From assembly GCF_016863515.1 (NCBI RefSeq), contig NZ_BOPA01000011.1:124001-188000 (forward strand): DNA of 64,000 nt, written 5' to 3'. The position numbers and the translations under genes were made by a program. The notes under the pieces were generated by a model. The model was given only the letters and a program-made list of their open reading frames with translations. It had not been told where the DNA came from and did not search any database. Below, piece after piece: positions 31,046 to 39,944 of the stretch (the stretch's first letter is position 1; every line of letters starts with the position of its first letter). The DNA comes from Micromonospora gifhornensis. GTDB lineage: Bacteria; Actinomycetota; Actinomycetes; Mycobacteriales; Micromonosporaceae.

Positions 31046-34000
31046 TCACGACTGCGGAATCGAGGTGATCAACGCGGTGAGGCCGTCGAGGTCGAGCAGA
31101 TCCGCCGGGCGTACCGTGACCCCCTCCCGCACGTAGTGGAAGGCCGCGCCGACCCGGTCGACCGGGACCCCGGCCAACTCCGCCCAGGCCAGCCGGTAGA
31201 CCGCCAGCTGCACCGCGGCCACCTCCGCGGACGCGCCGCTCGGGCGGGCACCGGTCTTCCAGTCGACCACGTCGAAGCGGTCCCCCGGTCGGCGGAACAC
31301 CGCATCCATCCGGCCCCGCACCACCACACCGCCGATCACCGTGGCGAACGGCACCTCCACCTCGATCGGCGTCCGGTCGGCCCACTCGCTGGCCAGGAAG
31401 CGCCGCTGAAGCTCGGCCAACGCCTCGTCCGGTGCGGCGTCCTCGTCGGCCGCCCCGGGCAACTCGTCGGTGTCGAGCAGCCGGTCCGCCCCGAAACGCT
31501 GCTCCAGCCAGGCGTGGAAGGCGGTGCCTCGGCGGGCGTACGGGTTGGGTTCGGCGGGCAACGGCCGGCGCAGCGTACGGGCCAGGGCCGCCGGGTCCCG
31601 GCGCAGACTGACAAGTTGCGTCACCGACAGTTGCTCGGGCAACGCCACGTCGATCGGGCCGGACAGTCGGCTCAGCTCCGCCCGCTCGGCCAGCAGCAGA
31701 TCGGCCTCCCGCCGCCACCGGGCCACCTGCGGATCCGAGGCGGCGGAGTCGTCCGGCCCGCCTTCCCCGGTGAGGAACCGGCGCACCAGCGCCGCCGCCT
31801 CGGTCAGCGCCGGCCGACGTACCCCCAGCGGATCCGCCGGCCACTCGGCGCGCAACACCACCTCGGTGGTCGGGTTGACCGCGTCGGGCGTCGGCTCGGG
31901 CGTCCACTCGTCGACCAGGTGACCGGGCCCGCCGTCCAGGCAGGTGTCGTGTATCTCGCGCAACAGCGCCGACGGCCCACGTGGGCGTTTGGTGCCCTCC
32001 CCCCACCAGTGGCCCGAGCAGAGCAGCAGTCGACGCGGGCGGGTCACCGCCACGTACGCCAGCCGCCGTTCCTCCCGCTCGTCGTGGGCCCGCCAGGCGT
32101 CGGTGAACTCCGCCATCGTGCGGGCCACCGCGCGTTGATCGGCGGCCTCGGCCAGGGCCAGCTCGGGTAGCCCGTCGGCGTCACCGCGCAACGGGAACGG
32201 CAGGACGCCCAGGCCACCGAGCCAGTGATCGGAATTGCGTACCGGCCCCGGCCACACTCCCCTGCTCAGCCCGGCCACCGCCACGACGTCCCATTCCAGC
32301 CCTTTCGCGGCGTGCGCGGTGAGGATCTGCACCGCGCCCTCGACCACCTCCACCTCACCGGGGGCGAGCCCACGCTCCTCGTCCTCGGCGGCGGCGAGAT
32401 AGGCCAGGAACCCGGCGAGGGTGGCCCCCGGCGTCTCCCCGCTGAACCGGGCGGCCACGTCACCGAGGGCGTCCAGGTGGGCGCGGGCCAGCCCGGCGTC
32501 ACCGGCGCCCTCCCCGCCGGCCCGTACCGCCACCTCCACGTCCAGGCCGGTGGTCCGCTCGATGTCCGCGATCAGCTCCGGCAGGGACTGGTCCAGCCGG
32601 TAACGGAGCAACCCCAGTTCCTGGGCGTACGCGCGCAGCCGCGCATACCCCTCGGCCGAGTACGCCTGCGCCGGGCCGAGGTCGGCCAGCGCCTCCACCA
32701 GGGTCGCCTCGTCCAGGCGATCCGTGACGATCTCGGGATCGCCGTCGTCGGCGAGTTGACGGCGGGCGGCGGCGATGGCCTTGGCCCGGCGGTGCAGGGC
32801 GACCAGATCCCGTGGCCCGATCCGCCACCGGGCACCTGTCAACAGGCGCAGCAGGGCGGCGCCGTCGGTCGGGTCGGCCAGCACCCGCAACGTGCACACC
32901 ACGTCGCGGACCTCGGGGGTGTCCAGCAGGCCGCCGAGCCCGACCACCTCGACCGGTAGGCCGCGCTCGCGCAGCGCGGCGGCGATCGCCGGGATCTGGC
33001 TGCGCAGCCGGACCAGCACCGCCGTGGTCGGGCGGGCGGCGACCGGGATCTGCTCGGGCAGCGCTGCGGGCATCCGGGCCGCACCCTGCCAGGCCGCCAG
33101 CAGGCTGTCGGCGATCCAATCGGCCTCGTCGGCGTACGTCGACAGCAGCGCACAGTGCACGGTGCCGGCGGCTGCCCCGCGCGGGCTGCGGTGTGCGATG
33201 GGCTCGTCGACGCTGAGCGCGGCGTGCAGTTCCGGCACCCGGGCACCGGCTGCGCGCAACGGGGTGGCAAGCGCGTTGGCCACCGCGAGGATCTCCGGAC
33301 GGTTGCGCCAACTGGTGGTCAGCCCGAGCACCCGGGCGGGGCTGCCGTCGCTGCCGACGAACTCGGTCGGGAACCGGTCCAGGGTGCCGGCGCTGGCACC
33401 CCGCCAGCCGTAGATGGACTGGCAGGGGTCGCCCACGGCGGTCACCGGATGCCCGTCGCCGAACAGCGCCCGCAGCAGCACCACCTGGGCGTGGCTGGTG
33501 TCCTGGTACTCGTCGAGCAGCACCACGCGGTAGCGGTCCCGTTCGATCTCGCCGACGCCCGGATGGTCGCGGGCCACCCGGGCGGCGCGGGCCAACTGGT
33601 CGGCGAAGTCCATCGCCTCGAAGTCGTCCTTGCGCCGGGCGTAGGCGCGGACCAGCGGCAGCAGCTTCAGCCGGGTCTGCTGAAGGGCCAGCGCCTTACG
33701 TACGTCGGCGTAGATCCGGCCGGGGCGCGACTGCACGTCGGCGAAGAACCGGCCGGTCCACGCGGCCAGGTCGTCCGGCTCGACCAGGTGCTCGTCCAGC
33801 TCACCGGCGAGGGCCAGCACCGCGTCGGTGACCGTGCTGGGCATCCGGTCCACCTCGGACATGTCGCCGTCGTAGTTGCGCACGATGAGATCCACCAACT
33901 GCCACCGGGACGCCTCGGTGAGCAGCCGGGTGGACGGCTCGTAGCCGGCCCGCAGGCCGTGCTCGGTGACGATCCGTCCGGCGTACGAGTGGTAGGTGGC

Positions 34001-34390
34001 CACCGTCGGCTCCCCGGCCAACGGGTCGTCGAGCGAATCACGCCCGCGCCGACCGAGGCGGCGGATCAACTGGTCGAGCCGGGTACGCACCCGGTGCCCC
34101 AGCTCACCGGCGGCCTTGCGGGTGAAGGTGAGGCCGAGCACCTGCTCCGGCCGCACGTACGAGTTGGCCACCAGCCACACCACCCGGGCGGCCATCGTCT
34201 CGGTCTTGCCCGATCCTGCGCCCGCCACCACCAGCAGCGGTTCGACGGGCGCGGCGATGATCGCCGCCTGCTCTTGGGTCGGTGCCGGCAGGCGGAGCAG
34301 CTTCGCCAACTCGACAGGGGTGTAGCGCGGACCGGAGTCGGCCGCCCGGGGCGCCGGGGCACCGGAGCTGAACAGCGCGGGCTGGGTCAT
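31046..34390 (-). CDS. adnB: AdnB-type ATP-dependent helicase-nuclease subunit
   Basis: The 1114-residue protein has an SF1 UvrD-like motor. Walker A is AGAGSGKTETMA near residue 50, motif II LLDEYQDTSHAQ, motif III AVGDPCQSIYGWRG and motif VI YVAVTRPRRLLLCS. A C-terminal RecB-family nuclease domain has GTAFHAWLEQ, RGRMDAVF, DVVDWKTG and the Q-x-x-x-YR segment. No iron-sulfur cysteines are seen in its nuclease domain. It pairs with the upstream 1199-residue subunit to form AdnAB, the actinobacterial end-resecting motor-nuclease of recombination. Start ATG at 34390; 26 bp separate it from adnA. Confidence 0.93.
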   Translation of the reverse strand: MTQPALFSSGAPAPRAADSGPRYTPVELAKLLRLPAPTQEQAAIIAAPVEPLLVVAGAGSGKTETMAARVVWLVANSYVRPEQVLGLTFTRKAAGELGHRVRTRLDQLIRRLGRRGRDSLDDPLAGEPTVATYHSYAGRIVTEHGLRAGYEPSTRLLTEASRWQLVDLIVRNYDGDMSEVDRMPSTVTDAVLALAGELDEHLVEPDDLAAWTGRFFADVQSRPGRIYADVRKALALQQTRLKLLPLVRAYARRKDDFEAMDFADQLARAARVARDHPGVGEIERDRYRVVLLDEYQDTSHAQVVLLRALFGDGHPVTAVGDPCQSIYGWRGASAGTLDRFPTEFVGSDGSPARVLGLTTSWRNRPEILAVANALATPLRAAGARVPELHAALSVDEPIAHRSPRGAAAGTVHCALLSTYADEADWIADSLLAAWQGAARMPAALPEQIPVAARPTTAVLVRLRSQIPAIAAALRERGLPVEVVGLGGLLDTPEVRDVVCTLRVLADPTDGAALLRLLTGARWRIGPRDLVALHRRAKAIAAARRQLADDGDPEIVTDRLDEATLVEALADLGPAQAYSAEGYARLRAYAQELGLLRYRLDQSLPELIADIERTTGLDVEVAVRAGGEGAGDAGLARAHLDALGDVAARFSGETPGATLAGFLAYLAAAEDEERGLAPGEVEVVEGAVQILTAHAAKGLEWDVVAVAGLSRGVWPGPVRNSDHWLGGLGVLPFPLRGDADGLPELALAEAADQRAVARTMAEFTDAWRAHDEREERRLAYVAVTRPRRLLLCSGHWWGEGTKRPRGPSALLREIHDTCLDGGPGHLVDEWTPEPTPDAVNPTTEVVLRAEWPADPLGVRRPALTEAAALVRRFLTGEGGPDDSAASDPQVARWRREADLLLAERAELSRLSGPIDVALPEQLSVTQLVSLRRDPAALARTLRRPLPAEPNPYARRGTAFHAWLEQRFGADRLLDTDELPGAADEDAAPDEALAELQRRFLASEWADRTPIEVEVPFATVIGGVVVRGRMDAVFRRPGDRFDVVDWKTGARPSGASAEVAAVQLAVYRLAWAELAGVPVDRVGAAFHYVREGVTVRPADLLDLDGLTALITSIPQS

Positions 34391-34416
34391 GCTGCCTGCT
34401 TCGCCGGCTGGCACGC

Positions 34417-37400
34417 TCACTCCTCGCGCTCGGGACGACGCATGGTCGGCGGCTCGACCACCTGTCGCCCCTGCCCGGAGACCGGGCAGCTGGTACGCAC
34501 CGGGCAGACCCGACACTTCGAGTTGGCGACCGCGGCGAAGGTGGACGCGGCCATCGTATCGGCGGTGCGGCGTACCAGGGCGGTGGCCCAGCCGGCCTCC
34601 GGGCCGTCGGTGGCCGGCGGCTGGGACTGCTCCCGAGCGTCGCGCGCACCGGTGCCGAGCTGCACCAGGGCCGCGCCGCCCGACTCGTCGCCGAACTCGG
34701 CGAAGGCCCCCGCCTCCACCGCCGCCTGGTACGCGCCGAGCTGCGGATGCTCGACCACCTCGCGTTCGGTGACGGTGGTCGACTTGCCGGTCTTGAGGTC
34801 GATCACCACCAACCGGCCGTCCTCGTCCACCTCCAGGCGATCCACCCGACCGACCAGGTCGACGGGCCGGTGCGGGTCGTCGAGGCGGACCGCGAACTCG
34901 TGCTCGATGGCGAGCAGCCGACGCGGGTTGGCGGCCAACCAGCGCAGTAGCTTGTCGACCATCGCCTCGGCGCGGGCCCGCTCCGGCCCCACCATCCAGC
35001 GGGCCGCCAACTCGATCGCGTCGAACCGGGCGGCGACGTACTCCAGCAGGGCGCTGCGGTCGGCGCGGGCGTCCTCGGCGAGCATCGCCGCCGCGTGCAC
35101 CAGGTTGCCGACCCCCTGTGCGGCGCTGGCAGGTGTGCTGCCGCCGTGCCGTTCCAGCAGCCAACGCAGGCTGCACCGCAGCGCGCTCTCCATGCCCGAC
35201 GGGGTGACCCGGACCGGTTCCCCCTCCTCGACCAGCGGCCGGTCGTCGGACAGCGGTCGCAGCCCCCACCAGTCGTCGGGATGCGCCCCGGACACCCCGG
35301 CGGCACCCAGCCGGGCCAGCTCGGCCGCCGCCGCCTGCCGCCGGGCCAGCGGCGCGGCCGGATCGACGAGCGCGGTACGCAACTCCGCCACCAGGGCGGG
35401 CAGGGTCAACGCTCGCGGTGGCCGGCTGACCGGCAAGGTACGCGGCCCGCCCGCCTCGCTGACCGACGCCGCACTGTCGGAGGTCTCACTGACCGACGCC
35501 GCACTGTCGGAGGTCTCACTGACCGACGCCGCACTGTCGGAGGTCTCGCTGTCGGAGGTTCCGGTGCCCGCCGTCGCGTCGGTGGGGGTGTCGCCGGGGC
35601 CGAGTTCGTAGAGGAATCGGCTGGGTTGTTCGTCGTGGTCGTCGCCGCCGACCGAGGCCGAGGCGACCGCGCTGACCAGCAGGCGACGTCGGGCCCGGGT
35701 CACCGCGACATGGAACAGCCGTCGCTCCTCGTCCAGCAGGGCGGAGGTCTGCCCGACCATGGTGGCCACCGTTCCCGCGCCGTCCGCCCGGCCGGCCAGC
35801 ACGTCCACCAGCCGTTCCGAGCCGAGCAGGCTGCCGCGCAGCCGCAGGTCGGGCCAGACGCCCTCCTGCACACCGGCGACGGCCACCAGGTCCCACTCCA
35901 GCCCCTTCGCGGCGTGCGCGGTGAGCAGCCGTACCGCGTCGCCCCGGTCGGCGGTCGGCGCGAGGGTGTCGGCGGGCAACTCCTGCCCGAGCACATGGTC
36001 GAGGAAGACCTCGGTACGCGCACCGGGCAGCCGGTCGGTGAACCGGGCGGCGGCGTCGAAGAGGACCATCACCGCGTCCAGATCGCGGTCGGCCGCCTCC
36101 GCCCGACGACGCCGCGCCAGATCGCCTTCGCCGGACACCGACGGCCCTCGGGTCAACGCCGCCGACCAGAGTTCGGCGAGACCACTGGCCCGCCAGACCG
36201 CCCAGAGCACGTCCTCGGCGGTGGCGCCCGGCCGAGCGGCCGTCTCCCGGGCCACGGCCAGCAGCCCGGCCACCGTCTGCGCCGGCTCGGCCCAGCGCCG
36301 CTCGACACCGGCCAGCTCGGCCGGATCACGCAGCGCCTCGATGATCAACTCGCCGGAAGGGCGGCGATCGCCGGCTGCCAGCGCCAGAGCCCGCAGGCCC
36401 TGGCGCAGCCGCCGCTCCGCCAGCGGATCGGCACCGCCCAACGGTGAGTGCAGCAGCGCGACCGCCGCCTCCTCGTCGAGCCGGTCCGGCTCCAGCGCAC
36501 AACGCAGCAGGAGCAGCAGCGGCGCGACTGCCGGTTGCAGATGCAGCGGCAGGTCCTCGCCGTGCACCACGGTCGGCACACCGGCCGCGTGCAGGGCGCG
36601 GCGCAGCGTGGGCAGTTGCCGGCCGGTGGACCGCACCAGCACCGCCATCCGCGCCCACGGCAGCCCGCCGAGCAGGTGCGCCTCACGCAACGCGTGCGCC
36701 AACCAGGCCGCCTCGCTGGTGGCCGACCGGAAGGTATGGATCTCCATCGAGCCCGGTGGCGTGCCCGGCACGGGACGCAGCCGGCGGTGCGCCGCCGGAC
36801 CACGCAGCCGCCGCGCCAGTCGGGCGGAGGCGGCCAGCAGCCGCTCCCCGCAGCGGTAGCTCGTGGTCAGCAGCACCTGGGCGGCCGGCGCACCGGACGC
36901 CGTCCGGAACCGGTGCGGAAACGTGGTCACGCCGGTCGGGTCGGCACCCCGGAAGGCGTACGTGGACGAGTCCGGATCGGCGAAGGCGACCAGGGTCAGA
37001 CCGCCCCCGGCCACCGTCTCCAGCAGATCGCGCTGGGCGGGGTCGGTGTCGGCCAGCTCGTCGACGTAGACGTACGCCAGCCGACGCCGCTCGACGGCCA
37101 GCAGCTCCGGATCGTCACGCAGCATCCCGGTGGCCGCCCGGACCAGCTCCGCCGGGTCGTACGCGACCGATCCCCGGTTGGCGACGTCCCGCAGCGCCAG
37201 CACGGCCACGTACTCGCGCAGGAACCGGGCAGCCGCCGGCCAGTCGTCCCGACCCAGCTTCTCCCCGAGCCGCGCCAACTCGACCGGACCCACCCCCCGC
37301 TCGGCCGCCCGCATCAGCAGGTCACGCAGCTGTGCTGCGAAAGCGCGGGTACGCAACGCCGGACGCAGATCCTCCGGCCAACCGACCGGGTCGTCGCCGG

Positions 37401-38016
37401 GCTCCTCCCCGACCACGTCCAGCAACTCACGAATGATCAGATCCTGCTCGGGCCCGGTGAGCAGGCGCGGCGACGGCTCACCCCGCTCGGCCGCCGCACG
37501 CCGCAACAACCCGAAGGCGTACGCCGGGAAGGTACGCACCAGCGGCTCGCGCAGCACCCGCTGCCCATCGGCGGCGATCCGCGCCTCGATACGGTGCCGC
37601 AGGTCGGCAGCACCCCGCCGGCTGAAGGTGAGGACCAGGATCCGCTCCGGATCGACCCCTTCGGCGACCCGACTGGCAACCGCCTCGACCAGGGTGCTGG
37701 TCTTCCCCGTGCCCGGTCCCCCCAGCACCAGCATCGGCCCGTCGGTGTGCGCCACCACCTCGGCCTGCCCCGCATCCGCCACCCACCCCAGCCCACCCCG
37801 CAGCCCAACGCCCCGCGCCGAGCCGCTCTGCGGGCGAGAGGCCTGCGTCGGGCCGGGCTGCTCGGGAGAGCCTTCACCAGCGGGCGGCGAGGTGGGCGCT
37901 GGCGCAGTCGACGGCGGGTCGGCGACCGGAAGAGCCTGCGCCGGGGAGCGCCCGTCGGTCGGGCCGTCTCCCTCGGTCGGCCCCCCGGGCCGACGCACCA
38001 GCCGGTACGCCTGCAT
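34417..38016 (-). CDS. adnA: AdnA-type ATP-dependent helicase-nuclease subunit
   Basis: The 1199-residue protein opens with a disordered Pro-rich region of about 75 residues. The motor follows: Walker A GGPGTGKTSTLVEA, motif II VYVDELADTDPAQ, and HVAVTRARRRLLVS as motif VI. The C-terminal RecB/AddB-like nuclease contains VGRVDRLEVDEDGR and VVIDLKTGKS. Four cysteines, one in ALRCSLRWLLE and three in CRVCPVRTSC, should bind a 4Fe-4S cluster as in AddB/Cas4-type nucleases. Motif II has DE-L rather than the usual DEYQD, a variation worth noting. A 10-residue repeat lies between motor and nuclease. It is first gene of adnA-adnB. Confidence 0.93.
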   Translation of the reverse strand: MQAYRLVRRPGGPTEGDGPTDGRSPAQALPVADPPSTAPAPTSPPAGEGSPEQPGPTQASRPQSGSARGVGLRGGLGWVADAGQAEVVAHTDGPMLVLGGPGTGKTSTLVEAVASRVAEGVDPERILVLTFSRRGAADLRHRIEARIAADGQRVLREPLVRTFPAYAFGLLRRAAAERGEPSPRLLTGPEQDLIIRELLDVVGEEPGDDPVGWPEDLRPALRTRAFAAQLRDLLMRAAERGVGPVELARLGEKLGRDDWPAAARFLREYVAVLALRDVANRGSVAYDPAELVRAATGMLRDDPELLAVERRRLAYVYVDELADTDPAQRDLLETVAGGGLTLVAFADPDSSTYAFRGADPTGVTTFPHRFRTASGAPAAQVLLTTSYRCGERLLAASARLARRLRGPAAHRRLRPVPGTPPGSMEIHTFRSATSEAAWLAHALREAHLLGGLPWARMAVLVRSTGRQLPTLRRALHAAGVPTVVHGEDLPLHLQPAVAPLLLLLRCALEPDRLDEEAAVALLHSPLGGADPLAERRLRQGLRALALAAGDRRPSGELIIEALRDPAELAGVERRWAEPAQTVAGLLAVARETAARPGATAEDVLWAVWRASGLAELWSAALTRGPSVSGEGDLARRRRAEAADRDLDAVMVLFDAAARFTDRLPGARTEVFLDHVLGQELPADTLAPTADRGDAVRLLTAHAAKGLEWDLVAVAGVQEGVWPDLRLRGSLLGSERLVDVLAGRADGAGTVATMVGQTSALLDEERRLFHVAVTRARRRLLVSAVASASVGGDDHDEQPSRFLYELGPGDTPTDATAGTGTSDSETSDSAASVSETSDSAASVSETSDSAASVSEAGGPRTLPVSRPPRALTLPALVAELRTALVDPAAPLARRQAAAAELARLGAAGVSGAHPDDWWGLRPLSDDRPLVEEGEPVRVTPSGMESALRCSLRWLLERHGGSTPASAAQGVGNLVHAAAMLAEDARADRSALLEYVAARFDAIELAARWMVGPERARAEAMVDKLLRWLAANPRRLLAIEHEFAVRLDDPHRPVDLVGRVDRLEVDEDGRLVVIDLKTGKSTTVTEREVVEHPQLGAYQAAVEAGAFAEFGDESGGAALVQLGTGARDAREQSQPPATDGPEAGWATALVRRTADTMAASTFAAVANSKCRVCPVRTSCPVSGQGRQVVEPPTMRRPEREE
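35461..35550 (-). repeat. 30-bp tandem repeat, three copies, inside adnA
   Basis: Three 30-bp units (GACCGACGCCGCACTGTCGG plus AGGTCTCACT, the third with one change) are in tandem. They encode three decapeptides SETSDSAASV in the linker between motor and nuclease domains. The reading frame is kept by any unit gain or loss. Confidence 0.95.
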
Positions 38017-38197
38017 CCCGACATCCCATCACGGGCCTGCGACACCCCCTGCCGCGCCACACCCCCGGAGTTCCGACGCACACCGCGACCTCGACGCGCC
38101 ATCACACCTGCCCCACCCAGCGTGACCGTCCATGATCACCCTCGACCCCTGCCTGACCCAACAGCAAGAAGGGCAGGAACGGGGCAGGAGGGGGAGG

Positions 38198-38743
38198 TCA
38201 GGTGAGGCGGGATTCGAGGAGGTCCAGGGCGGCGGGGAGGGTGTCGGCGAACTGCAGGAGGTTGAAGCCGCCGGGCTTGAGGAAGTTCTGCGCGGTCACG
38301 TTGCGCAGCCACTCCACCAGGGGCGAGTAGAAGCCGTCGGTGTCCACCAGCACCATCGGCTTGCGGTGCAGGGCCAGGGTGGCGGTGGTCCAGACCTCGA
38401 AGAGTTCGTCGAGGGTGCCCAACCCGCCGGGCAGCGTGAGGAAGGCGTCCGACTTCTCGATCATGACAACCTTCCGGCTGGCCATCGAGTCGGTGACCAC
38501 CAGCTCGTCGGAGGCCAGGTCGGCGACCTCCAGGTCAACGAGCGCCTGCGGGATCACGCCGATCGTCCGGCCACCGGCCGACCGGGCCCCGTCGACAAGT
38601 GCGCCCATCATTCCGACGCAGCCGCCGCCGCTGACCAGGGTGTGTCCGCGCCGGGCGATCTCCGCGCCGGTGGCGGTGGCGAGGTCCAGCCAACGCTGGT
38701 CGAGGGTACGGGAGGAGGCACAGAATACGCAGATCGCAGCCAC
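38198..38743 (-). CDS. LOG-family nucleotide 5'-monophosphate phosphoribohydrolase (short form)
   Basis: The 181-residue Rossmann-type protein has the LOG hallmarks SGGGCVGMMGALVDGA and PGGLGTLDELFEVWT, with the catalytic Arg/Glu region in MASRKVVM. The family cleaves cytokinin riboside monophosphates or, in bacteria, related nucleotide monophosphates to base plus ribose 5-phosphate. The GTG start lies 4 nt after the stop of the longer paralogue, so the two are almost surely co-transcribed. M. tuberculosis has a LOG protein (Rv1205) that makes cytokinins, in a comparable dapE/dapD neighbourhood (from memory). Confidence 0.93.
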   Translation of the reverse strand: MAAICVFCASSRTLDQRWLDLATATGAEIARRGHTLVSGGGCVGMMGALVDGARSAGGRTIGVIPQALVDLEVADLASDELVVTDSMASRKVVMIEKSDAFLTLPGGLGTLDELFEVWTTATLALHRKPMVLVDTDGFYSPLVEWLRNVTAQNFLKPGGFNLLQFADTLPAALDLLESRLT

Positions 38744-38747
38744 TCGG

Positions 38748-39584
38748 TCAGCGCTCTGACTCTTCTGCCGCCGCCTGCTGGTCCGCGGCGGTACGGGCCA
38801 CGGCCTCCTCGCGTACCACCTCCTGCTCGGTGCTGAGCGCGGCCTCGGCCTCCACGATGTGCCGCACCGCCTCGGCGATGTCGTCGGTGACGCGGATCAG
38901 GTCGAGGTCGACCGGGCCGATCTTGCCCTCCACCGCCATGGTGTCGCGCAGCCAGTCGAGCAGCCCCCGCCAGTAGTCGCTGCCCATCAGCACCACCGGG
39001 AACCGGGTGACCTTGCCGGTCTGCACCAACGTGAGTGCCTCGAACAACTCGTCCAGGGTGCCGAAGCCACCGGGCAGCACCACGAACGCCTGGGCGTACT
39101 TGACGAACATGGTCTTGCGGGCGAAGAAGTAGCGGAAGTCGATCGCGAGGTCGACCCACTCGTTGATGCCCTGCTCGAAGGGGAGTTCGATGCCGAGGCC
39201 CACCGAGCGTCCGCCGGCCTCGCTCGCGCCCCGGTTGGCCGCCTCCATCACGCCCGGGCCACCCCCGGTGATCACCGCGTAGCCGGCCCGGGCCAGGGCC
39301 GCGCCGACCGCCTCGGCGAGCTGGCACTCCGGGCTGTCCGGTTTGCTGCGGGCCGAGCCGAAGACGCTAACCGCCGGCGGCAGGTCGGCGAGGGTGTCGA
39401 AGCCCTCGACGAACTCGGAGAGGATGCGCAACGCACGCCAGGAGTCCTTGGTCCGCCAGTCGGCTCGGGCCCGCGAATCCAGCAGCCCCTGGTCGGCGGT
39501 GCTGGTGGGAATAGCCTGCCGGCGCATCGTGACGGCGCCTCGATGCCGCTCCCGTCCTGGTTCGCGGTGGTTGCTCTGCTCCAT
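38748..39584 (-). CDS. LOG-family protein, long form (TIGR00730-like)
   Basis: The 278-residue protein has a basic N-terminal extension of about 80 residues and a LOG Rossmann domain: VSVFGSARSKPDS, GGGPGVMEAANRGASEAGG and PGGFGTLDELFEALT. A charged helical tail (ALSTEQEVVREEAVARTAAD) follows. It has the same core as the next gene but a clearly different N-terminus and metal/phosphate loop (PGGFG). An ATG at 39527 would shorten it by 19 residues and fits the family about as well. Function is inferred as nucleotide monophosphate hydrolase; actual substrate is open. Confidence 0.92.
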   Translation of the reverse strand: MEQSNHREPGRERHRGAVTMRRQAIPTSTADQGLLDSRARADWRTKDSWRALRILSEFVEGFDTLADLPPAVSVFGSARSKPDSPECQLAEAVGAALARAGYAVITGGGPGVMEAANRGASEAGGRSVGLGIELPFEQGINEWVDLAIDFRYFFARKTMFVKYAQAFVVLPGGFGTLDELFEALTLVQTGKVTRFPVVLMGSDYWRGLLDWLRDTMAVEGKIGPVDLDLIRVTDDIAEAVRHIVEAEAALSTEQEVVREEAVARTAADQQAAAEESER

Positions 39585-39668
39585 GGGAGCAACCGTAGTG
39601 GAGCCGGGCCGCAGAACTCGGCAAACACTTTGTGATCTTGTGCAACCAAATCGCTTTCCCAGGCGTCG

Positions 39669-39690
39669 TACTATTCACATACCGGGTATG
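39669..39690 (+). promoter_or_regulatory. Probable -10 and overlapping palindromic operator
   Basis: TACTAT (39669) fits a -10 hexamer. Three bases later lies the perfect palindrome CATACCGGGTATG (39678-39690), at the expected transcription start of the small gene downstream. A closely related palindrome is at 45527. Confidence 0.45.
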
Positions 39691-39724
39691 CCCCGGCGCG
39701 CGGCTTCGGGGGAGGAGACAACGC

Positions 39725-39877
39725 GTGATCAACAACAACGAACGGATCCGGATCCGGCGACAGATGCAGCGGCGCATCCGCGACGTGGTGGCCGAGCGTC
39801 GCCGGGAGCGGCTGCTCGAAACCGCTCCCGAGCCTGACGCCGAACCCGCCACCGACTCCCAACTCACCGCCGTCTGA
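39725..39877 (+). CDS. Small charged protein, possible regulator-size peptide
   Basis: This 50-residue frame starts at GTG with GGAGGAG about 8 nt upstream, a very strong site. Residues 1-30 (VINNNERIRIRRQMQRRIRD then VVAERRRERLLET) form a highly basic amphipathic helix; the tail is acidic (PEPDAEPATDSQLTAV). No family was recognised. The leader has a -10-like TACTAT and the palindrome described at 39669, so it may be regulated separately from its neighbours. Confidence 0.55.
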   Translation: MINNNERIRIRRQMQRRIRDVVAERRRERLLETAPEPDAEPATDSQLTAV

Positions 39878-39944
39878 CCGAAAGGCACAAGCCTTCCTGT
39901 CAGACGCCGGCAAACCGACGGTTCGGGCGTTCGACGAACCAGGT

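Noticed and set aside
31046..35269. A 1407-codon reading for AdnB running into adnA
   Set aside because: The first 293 codons overlap adnA in another frame and are not helicase-like; ATG at 34390 begins right before the motor domain.
35461..35550. Possible CRISPR array from 30-bp repeats
   Set aside because: Units are directly adjacent without spacers and are in-frame inside adnA; no cas genes in the window.
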